A DNA stretch of 64,000 nt from an uncultured Collinsella sp. (lineage in GTDB: Bacteria; Actinomycetota; Coriobacteriia; Coriobacteriales; Coriobacteriaceae). Positions 58,698-64,000 of the stretch are shown one piece after another (the stretch's first letter is position 1; the number at the start of each line of letters is the position of its first letter). The stretch spans positions 48,576-112,575 of the forward strand of contig CABUHO010000005.1 of NCBI GenBank assembly GCA_902491395.1. Reading direction: 5' to 3'. A model generated the notes under the pieces. It saw only the letters and a program-made list of their open reading frames with translations, was not told the origin of the DNA and did not search any database. Both the position numbers and the translations under genes were made by a program.

Positions 58698-59480
58698 ATG
58701 GATAAGCGAGATCTTGAGCAATTGCTGAGCGATGTTGCCGGCGGAGCAGTCACCCCTGCCGACGCCCTCACGCGCATCCAGACGGCTCCGACCGCCGATT
58801 TGGGCTTTGCGCAGCTCGATCTTTCGCGCGGGGTGCGCCAGGGAGCCGGCGAGGTTGTCTACGGGGCCGGTAAAACCGCCGATCAGATTGCCGCCATTAT
58901 CGAAGCACTGCGCGATGCCGGCCAGGAGCGCATCCTGGTCACGCGCCTGGATGTCGAAAAAGCCGCGCGCACCGCTGAGCTTCTTGGCAACGGCATCGAC
59001 CTGGGATATGTCCCGGACGCACAGCTCGCCCTCGTGGGCGGCAAGCCCTTCCCTACCGGCAACGGACGCATCGTCGTCGCCTGCGCCGGCACGAGCGACC
59101 TGCCCGTCGCCGAAGAAGCCGCGTTGACGGCCGAGTTCTATGGCAACGAGGTCGACCGCCTCTACGACGTGGGTGTCGCCGGCCTGCACCGTCTGCTCGC
59201 GCATGCCGAGGAACTTGCCCAGGCACAGGTGGTCATCGCCATTGCCGGCATGGAGGGCGCACTGGCGAGCGTTGTCGGCGGCCTGGTAAGCTGTCCGGTC
59301 ATAGCCGTTCCCACCAGCGTGGGTTACGGCGCGAGCTTTGGTGGCGTAGCCGCGCTGCTCGCCATGCTCAACTCCTGCGCCAGCGGCGTTTCGGTCGTCA
59401 ACATCGACAACGGCTTTGGTGCCGCCTACCAGGCAAGTCTTATCAATCATCTGAGCGCCGGCACGCCCTGCGCCCGTTAA
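58698..59480 (+). CDS. larB: Nickel-pincer cofactor biosynthesis protein LarB
   Basis: 260 residues, PurE-like C-terminal domain. LDLSRGVRQGAGEVVYGAGKT, ACAGTSDLPVAEEA, YDVGVAGLHRLL and IAGMEGALASVVGGL are conserved LarB segments. It carboxylates and hydrolyses nicotinic acid adenine dinucleotide in the first step of cofactor synthesis for LarA. ATG 58698 has GAAGGGA upstream. It is 10 nt upstream of larC. Confidence 0.94.
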   Translation: MDKRDLEQLLSDVAGGAVTPADALTRIQTAPTADLGFAQLDLSRGVRQGAGEVVYGAGKTADQIAAIIEALRDAGQERILVTRLDVEKAARTAELLGNGIDLGYVPDAQLALVGGKPFPTGNGRIVVACAGTSDLPVAEEAALTAEFYGNEVDRLYDVGVAGLHRLLAHAEELAQAQVVIAIAGMEGALASVVGGLVSCPVIAVPTSVGYGASFGGVAALLAMLNSCASGVSVVNIDNGFGAAYQASLINHLSAGTPCAR

Positions 59481-59490
59481 GGAGCATTCC

Positions 59491-60408
59491 ATGTCCAACC
59501 ATCAGCACACGCTTATCATTGACGGCACCTCGGGCATCAGCGGCGATATGACCGTCGCGGCCCTGCTCGACCTGGGCGCCAGCGAGGAGCATCTGCGCGA
59601 ACAGCTCGCCACGCTGCCGGTCGACGGCTTTTCGATCGCCGTGACGCGCGTAAACAAGCATGGCATCGACGCCTGCGATTTCGACGTCCAGCTTGCAGAG
59701 GGCCTCGAGAACCATGATCACGATATGGCCTGGCTCTACGGCAACGAAGCAGCTGTCGAGCATATACATGAGCATGAGCACCACCATCATGATCATGGCG
59801 AGCACGAACACGAGCACTACCACGAGCATGACCATGAGGGCCACGGCCATAGCCACGAGGGTCACCATCACGCCCACCACCATCACCACCGTTCTTTGGC
59901 TGACGTCACCGCCATCATCGATGGCTCGCAGTTAAGCGATGGCGCCAAGCGTCGCGCCCTCGCCATTTTTTCCGTACTCGCCGCTGCCGAGGCCAAGGCT
60001 CACGGCAAAACGCCCGAGACCGTCATGTTCCACGAGGTGGGCGCCGTCGACTCCATCGTCGACGTCTGCTCCGTCGCCATCTGCCTCGATGACCTGGGTA
60101 TTGAGGAAATCGTGGTCGAGTCGCTTTCCGAGGGCCACGGCGCCATTCACTGTGCCCACGGCCTCATGCCCATCCCGGTGCCCGCCGTCGTCAACCTGTG
60201 CCAGGCGGGCAATATCGCCCTCACGCCTGCACCGGTCGCCGGCGAGCTCGTGACGCCCACGGGCGCCGCCATCGTCGCCGCGCTGCGCACGTCCGAGCAC
60301 CTGCCGGCCCGCTACCGCATCGAGGCCGTCGGCTACGGCGCCGGTAAGCGCCCCTACGAGGGCTGCTCCGGCACGCTCCGCTGCCTGCTCGTTGACGCGG
60401 ACGCATAG
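59491..60408 (+). CDS. larC: LarC, N-terminal part only, with His-rich insert
   Basis: 305 residues. IDGTSGISGDMTVAALLDLGA and HEVGAVDSIVDVCSVAICLDDLGI are LarC signatures. Residues about 89-134 are a His/Glu/Asp/Gly-rich insert with runs such as HEHEHHHHDHGEHEHEHYHE, which is likely to bind nickel. LarC is the CTP-dependent nickel insertase. In Lactiplantibacillus plantarum it is made from larC1 and larC2 by frameshifting. Here the protein stops where the LarC1 part ends (GTLRCLLVDADA), and the next gene starts 2 nt later, with no LarC2 sequence in any frame. ATG 59491 has AAGGAG 6 nt upstream. Confidence 0.9.
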   Translation: MSNHQHTLIIDGTSGISGDMTVAALLDLGASEEHLREQLATLPVDGFSIAVTRVNKHGIDACDFDVQLAEGLENHDHDMAWLYGNEAAVEHIHEHEHHHHDHGEHEHEHYHEHDHEGHGHSHEGHHHAHHHHHRSLADVTAIIDGSQLSDGAKRRALAIFSVLAAAEAKAHGKTPETVMFHEVGAVDSIVDVCSVAICLDDLGIEEIVVESLSEGHGAIHCAHGLMPIPVPAVVNLCQAGNIALTPAPVAGELVTPTGAAIVAALRTSEHLPARYRIEAVGYGAGKRPYEGCSGTLRCLLVDADA

Positions 60409-60410
60409 CC

Positions 60411-60950
60411 ATGGATGCCCGCAAGGCCAAAAGCCGCGCCGCGATCGTCGCGGCGTTCTCCGAGCTCCTGCGCGAGGAGGACTACGGCAAGATCACCGTC
60501 GGCGACATCATCGCGCGCGCTCACGTAGGCCGCGCGACATTCTACGGCCTCTTTAAGAGCAAAGATGACCTACTGTCCGAGCTCGTGAGCGACATCTGCA
60601 CCCACGCCCTCGACGACGATGGCACACCGCTCGACGACCCACTCGTGCAGGTCGAGCATATCCTCAACAACCTCTGGGAGCGCCGCCAGGGCGTACGAGC
60701 CCTCGTAGCCGGCGCCGGCTCACGCGTCTTCGCCGACTGCTTACGCAAGACTATCATGTCACGAGCAGCCGAAACCGTCCCCACCGACCCAAACGGCCCC
60801 GCCGCCACCATGGACCGAAGTTTCCTACTACACCACATAGCCTCAAGCTTCGTAGGAATGGTCCAATGGTGGGCATGGCACAACTTTCAAGCCCCAAAAG
60901 AGGACGTAGCCAAAGACTACCTATCAGCCATAAAACCCCTCTTCAACTAA
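60411..60950 (+). CDS. TetR family regulator
   Basis: 179 residues. The N-terminal helix-turn-helix is ITVGDIIARAHVGRATFYGLFKSKDDLL. The C-terminal half resembles TetR_C domains of the DhaS/YbiH-like group (SFLLHHIASSFVGMVQWWAWHN). It starts 2 nt after larC, so it is translationally coupled. It may control the lar genes through the dyad at 58620-58653 (inference). The region after it, 60951-61252, holds a family 7 element and no gene. Confidence 0.9.
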   Translation: MDARKAKSRAAIVAAFSELLREEDYGKITVGDIIARAHVGRATFYGLFKSKDDLLSELVSDICTHALDDDGTPLDDPLVQVEHILNNLWERRQGVRALVAGAGSRVFADCLRKTIMSRAAETVPTDPNGPAATMDRSFLLHHIASSFVGMVQWWAWHNFQAPKEDVAKDYLSAIKPLFN

Positions 60951-61106
60951 GTAAGGAGCTCATCCCGAAGCATCGCCCCAACCCAAGCCGCCACGCATCC
61001 CAAAGTGTCACTCGCACCTCAACGCCCCCAACAGCAACAAGCCCCTCCCATCTAAATTCAGATATATACGTTGGGTTGCTTGTTCCAACGCGACTAAAAT
61101 CCCGCA

Positions 61107-61231
61107 GCCGTCCGCATGGGGTAACTTCCCAGCGCACTCCGCAGGACGAAAGAACCCCCGCCGCACGAAGTGCGCAGCGGGGGTTCTTTCATGTCCGAGG
61201 ACGCGCTGGGAAGTTACCCCATGCGGACGGC
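61107..61231. repeat. Variable-arm palindromic element (family 7)
   Basis: Perfect 29-bp arms (61107-61135 and 61203-61231, beginning GCCGTCCGCATGGGG) enclose a 67-bp core. The core has ACTCCGCAGGACG at its start, TGTCCGAGGAC at its end and hairpin GAACCCCCGCCGCAC/GTGCGCAGCGGGGGTTC inside. The core recurs at 63944. It lies 21 nt after the stop of the aquaglyceroporin gene, between convergent genes, and is probably a terminator for both. Confidence 0.8.
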
Positions 61232-61252
61232 GGACAACTATGTAGCCTTGGA

Positions 61253-61984
61253 CTAGAACATGCCCAAGAAACCATGCACAAACAGCGCGGCCAGAGCGGC
61301 ACCGACAAACGGAGCGATGCCAGGAACGAGCAGGCCGTACTTCCAGTTGTTGTCAGCCTTGTTCTTGATCGGCAGCACCTGATAGGCCATGCGAGGACCA
61401 AGGTCACGAGCCTGGTTCATGGCGAAGCCGGTGATGCCGCCCATGCCCATGCCAACAGCCCAAACGATCAGGCCAACGCAGATGGCGAGCATCAGAACGT
61501 TCTCGCCGGCGCGGCTAGCGGCAGCAAGGATGGCGCTGATGAACACAAAAGTGCAGATAGCCTCGCAGAAGAAGTTACGAGCATAGTTCGTGCCCTCGGT
61601 GGTGGGGTTGGTCGAGAAAATGTTGCGCTGGGCAATGGGGTCGACGACGCCCTCGGAAGCCTTGAACTCATCGGCATACATAAACCAGGCGATTACGGCA
61701 CCCACAAAGCCGCCGAGCATATCGGCAATCATGAAGGGGATGCAGCTGCTCCACGGCACCAGGCCTACGATGCACTGGGCAAGCACCATAGCAGGGTTCA
61801 TGCACACGGCGCCGCCAAAGACAAACAGGCAGACCGAGATGCCAAAAGACCAAGTGGTGATGGCAAACATGTGGCCGGAGCCCTGATACTTGGTGCCCTT
61901 GAGCACGGTATCGCAGTGCACGCCCACGCCAAAGACGATCATGAGGGCCGTTGCGCCGAATTCACAGAGGAGTTTGGTAAGCAT
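61253..61984 (-). CDS. MIP family aquaglyceroporin (GlpF/LarD-like)
   Basis: 243 residues, six membrane spans and two half-helices. The first NPA box is CMNPAMVLAQ (63-65). The second box is NQA (190-192) in MNQARDLGPR, where NPARD is standard; the downstream DLGPR keeps the glycerol-channel Asp. The gene follows larA by 49 nt on the same strand. In L. plantarum the lar operon includes LarD, a lactic-acid-permeable aquaglyceroporin, so this is the likely counterpart. Glycerol transport is the alternative. ATG 61984 has AAGG upstream. Confidence 0.9.
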   Translation of the reverse strand: MLTKLLCEFGATALMIVFGVGVHCDTVLKGTKYQGSGHMFAITTWSFGISVCLFVFGGAVCMNPAMVLAQCIVGLVPWSSCIPFMIADMLGGFVGAVIAWFMYADEFKASEGVVDPIAQRNIFSTNPTTEGTNYARNFFCEAICTFVFISAILAAASRAGENVLMLAICVGLIVWAVGMGMGGITGFAMNQARDLGPRMAYQVLPIKNKADNNWKYGLLVPGIAPFVGAALAALFVHGFLGMF

Positions 61985-62033
61985 AAAACCTTATCTTTCT
62001 TGTCGGTTATAAACGATTCGTTTGGGCCACGCA

Positions 62034-63311
62034 CTAGTGCTGCGCGACAACAACGCCCAGGCCATCAGGAATGACGGCAACCTTGGCATCGGCACCCTTC
62101 ATCTCAAAGGCGAGCTTGAGCGCCTCCTCGATGGTGTTGACCGGCGTCATGTGCATATCCTTGAGCATCTGGTGATCGCACAGGTCGGTGACCATGATCA
62201 CAGGGTGATGCGCCAGGATGCGGGCAAAGATCTGGCTCGTCCACTGGTCGGGCAGGGTCTCGTCCTTGGGACGATCGATGCAGGCGCGCTCAAACTCTGC
62301 CGGATCGTTGTCGGCGATGTTGTGATAGAAGCCCTCGCCACCGTGACCGTCGGCACAACCGGCGACGTCGATGATCACGCCGCCCTCGGGAAGCGTGGCC
62401 TCGGCAGCGCACATGCCCTTCACGGCCTGGTAGATGTTCTGATCGAGGGGGTAGCCACCATTGGTGGTGATGGCAATCTCGCACTCGACGGGTTCAACAC
62501 CGGCAAGGCTCTTCACGAACTCGCAGCCGGCCTCGTGCGCCTTGTGGATGTCGCCGGCAAAAGAACCGATGACCTCGTGCTTGCCGTTGAGCACCACGTT
62601 GAGCACAAAGGCAAGGTGAGCCATCTCGGCGGCGGCAAACATGTCCTCGCTCACGTGGTTGTGGCACAGGTTGCCGGCACGCGAGTGGGAATCATTCACA
62701 AACTGACCGTTGTGGTTGTACATGATGGTCTTGTAGCTGGCGATGCCAGGCAGGACGGACTTACGGCTGCCAGAGAAACCGGCAAAGAAGTGCGGCTCAA
62801 TAAAGCCCTCGGCAAGCAGCAGATCGCAATCAGCAGCAATCTTGTTAATGATGCACTCGCCACCAGAAGGCAGGGTACCGATCTTTTTCATCATGCTGTC
62901 GTCAGTCGCGACGTGCATAACGATTTCCTCGTTGGCAACGATCTCCTCGCCATACTTGTTGACGAGCTCCTCGTGCGTCGACGGACGGTGCATACCCGTA
63001 GCAACCAGAATGCGCACGCGAGCCTCGGGCGCAGCGGAGTGGATGTGATGCAGCAGAATAGGCATCGTCACACGCGAGGGAACGGGACGCGTATGATCGG
63101 AGCTAATGATGACAATATCCTTCTTGCCAGCACAAAGCTCCTCGAGCGAAGGCGAGCCATAAGGGTTGGCAAGCGACTCCTCCACCAGCTCTTCCTGCGA
63201 TTTCGTGGTCTTAAACTCGTTTTGATGACCTTCCATCACACCCGCGAAGTTCTTATCCTCGAGCTCCAGATGCAACGTCTTGTGGTCAAACGGCAGTTCA
63301 CATTCAAACAA
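62034..63311 (-). CDS. larA: Nickel-dependent lactate racemase LarA
   Basis: 425 residues with the start set at TTG 63311, which has GAGGG about 9 nt upstream. With that start the key residues fall on the numbers known for L. plantarum LarA: Asp72 and Arg75 (SSDHTRP), His108 (GMHRP), His174 (EPHFFAGFSG), Lys184 (GSRKSVLPG) and His200 (MYNHNGQF). The full catalytic and cofactor-binding set is thus present. It interconverts L- and D-lactate with the nickel-pincer cofactor; related enzymes act on other 2-hydroxyacids. The aquaglyceroporin gene follows. LarE is not in the window. Confidence 0.93.
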   Translation of the reverse strand: MFECELPFDHKTLHLELEDKNFAGVMEGHQNEFKTTKSQEELVEESLANPYGSPSLEELCAGKKDIVIISSDHTRPVPSRVTMPILLHHIHSAAPEARVRILVATGMHRPSTHEELVNKYGEEIVANEEIVMHVATDDSMMKKIGTLPSGGECIINKIAADCDLLLAEGFIEPHFFAGFSGSRKSVLPGIASYKTIMYNHNGQFVNDSHSRAGNLCHNHVSEDMFAAAEMAHLAFVLNVVLNGKHEVIGSFAGDIHKAHEAGCEFVKSLAGVEPVECEIAITTNGGYPLDQNIYQAVKGMCAAEATLPEGGVIIDVAGCADGHGGEGFYHNIADNDPAEFERACIDRPKDETLPDQWTSQIFARILAHHPVIMVTDLCDHQMLKDMHMTPVNTIEEALKLAFEMKGADAKVAVIPDGLGVVVAQH

Positions 63312-63433
63312 TGATGAGCGCCCTCTTCCTTTCAACTGACACACTAGATAAACCGTTGGAAGGATACGCCGCTCACCGAAAAACACCACCGTCCACCGAC
63401 TCATTAACACAACGTTCATATTTGACCCACAAC

Positions 63434-63467
63434 AAAACGGCCGCGATCCCAAACGGGACCGCGGCCG
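63434..63467 (-). terminator. Strong terminator-like hairpin upstream of larA
   Basis: CGGCCGCGGTCCC, 4 nt, GGGATCGCGGCCG followed by TTTTG on the minus strand (one mismatch), about 125 nt before the larA start. No minus-strand gene lies upstream in the window, so it may be a leader attenuator. The rest of 63312-63623 has no gene. Confidence 0.6.
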
Positions 63468-63623
63468 CCCGTAAAAGACACAATAGAAAGGATGACTTAC
63501 ACAGCGCCGAGGCAAACATCTACCCCGAGACGTACGCACGTAAAGCATTTTGCATAAACGCGTTAATAATTGCATAAAATGGCGCATGGATTTCTATCCG
63601 TAACAGGGTAGTACCCTCCGGAG

Positions 63624-63858
63624 CGTGCATTTTTGCGAGTATTCAGCATCGCGGGATAAGATTTTGGTGTCAAAAGTCTTTCAAAAAGTAGATAGTCCTC
63701 ATGACTCGACCCATCTGGATAGCATGCGACGAGAAACCAGCTATATATGGACATCGCCAAGGCCCAATTGTCGTGCAAAAGCATCAACAAAGGCAGCGAA
63801 AGCCGGCTATGGCCTTATGCATCAATCTTTGGCTGCTGAAAACTCCGTTTTTTGCACG
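63624..63858. repeat. Element with ends related to family 5
   Basis: CGTGCATTTTTGCGAGTATT... (63624-63648) and its degenerate complement (63834-63858; 17 of 25 match) bound 235 bp without a credible gene. The left end matches the element at 50340 at 24 of 25 positions. Confidence 0.5.
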
Positions 63859-63943
63859 TCGCCCCAAGCACCACCCTCACCCAGCGGCCAATCCGCTGAA
63901 GACCGGACATCGCAGGGCCCGCCATCAGCTTACTTTTAGGCAC

Positions 63944-64000
63944 ACTCCGCAGGACGCAAGAAGCCCTCGCCGCACGAAGTGCGCAGCGAGGGCTTCTTGC
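63944..64000. repeat. Family 7 core, cut by the window end
   Basis: ACTCCGCAGGACG, then hairpin GAAGCCCTCGCCGCAC/GTGCGCAGCGAGGGCTTC. Compared with 61136, changes occur on both sides of the stem and keep pairing. The sequence before it (TTACTTTTAGGCAC) is unrelated to the arm at 61107. Confidence 0.7.

Noticed and set aside
63563..63790. 75-codon minus-strand frame near the window end
   Set aside because: It overlaps the left end of a repeat-like element, has no ribosome site and no family features.

Overview
The window reads as chromosomal DNA of a Coriobacteriia actinobacterium, most likely Collinsella or a close relative. This is inferred from the high GC content, a gut-type saccharolytic gene set, a Gram-positive HtrA and BglG/PTS repertoire, and many short palindromic repeats between genes. 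No tRNA, rRNA, CRISPR array, insertion-sequence transposase or prophage gene was seen.

Region 1-17658 is almost all minus strand. It holds the N-terminal 535 residues of a secreted beta-helix surface protein, a Cof-type HAD phosphatase, an MFS transporter, and a beta-glucoside block (6-phospho-beta-glucosidase, an EIIBC permease without EIIA, a BglG/LicT antiterminator). A histidine phosphatase, moaA with a moaC-mobB fusion, a nuclease-like protein of unknown role and an asymmetric heterodimeric ABC exporter follow. Region 17920-27582 has a MATE-MerR pair on the plus strand, then minus-strand ligA, htrA, an atypical OmpR-type regulator next to glnA, and a LacI repressor.

Region 27818-51640 is the metabolic centre: a pectin and galacturonate utilisation locus. 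Oligomers appear to enter through a GPH symporter. They would be trimmed inside the cell by a pectinesterase-esterase fusion, a GH28 polygalacturonase, a GH105 unsaturated glycuronyl hydrolase and an SGNH esterase. Galacturonate then goes through UxaC, UxaB and UxaA to 2-keto-3-deoxygluconate. Unsaturated uronates reach the same compound through a DhuI/DhuD-like pair. KdgK and Eda finish the route to pyruvate and glyceraldehyde-3-phosphate. A palindrome of consensus AGGTGAACGTTCACCT precedes four of these transcription units and is the likely operator of the LacI repressor at 50561-51640. An enoate-reductase-type flavoenzyme, a GltD-like oxidoreductase and a TIM-barrel isomerase share the GH105 transcription unit and have no obvious role in the known pathway.

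Region 51739-57691 carries ferrous iron uptake (feoA, feoA, feoB and a small Cys-rich partner) with dyad sites, an HPr with Asp at the regulatory position 46, and aspS. Region 57948-63311 carries serB and a lactate racemase locus: larB, larC (N-terminal part only) and a TetR gene on the plus strand, facing larA and an aquaglyceroporin on the minus strand.

The most unusual structural feature is a set of palindromic intergenic element families. Several copies sit just downstream of stop codons and behave like intrinsic terminators. Two families have a conserved core inside long self-complementary arms whose sequence differs from copy to copy (6218-6379 and 6419-6570; 32127-32236, 61107-61231 and 63944-64000).
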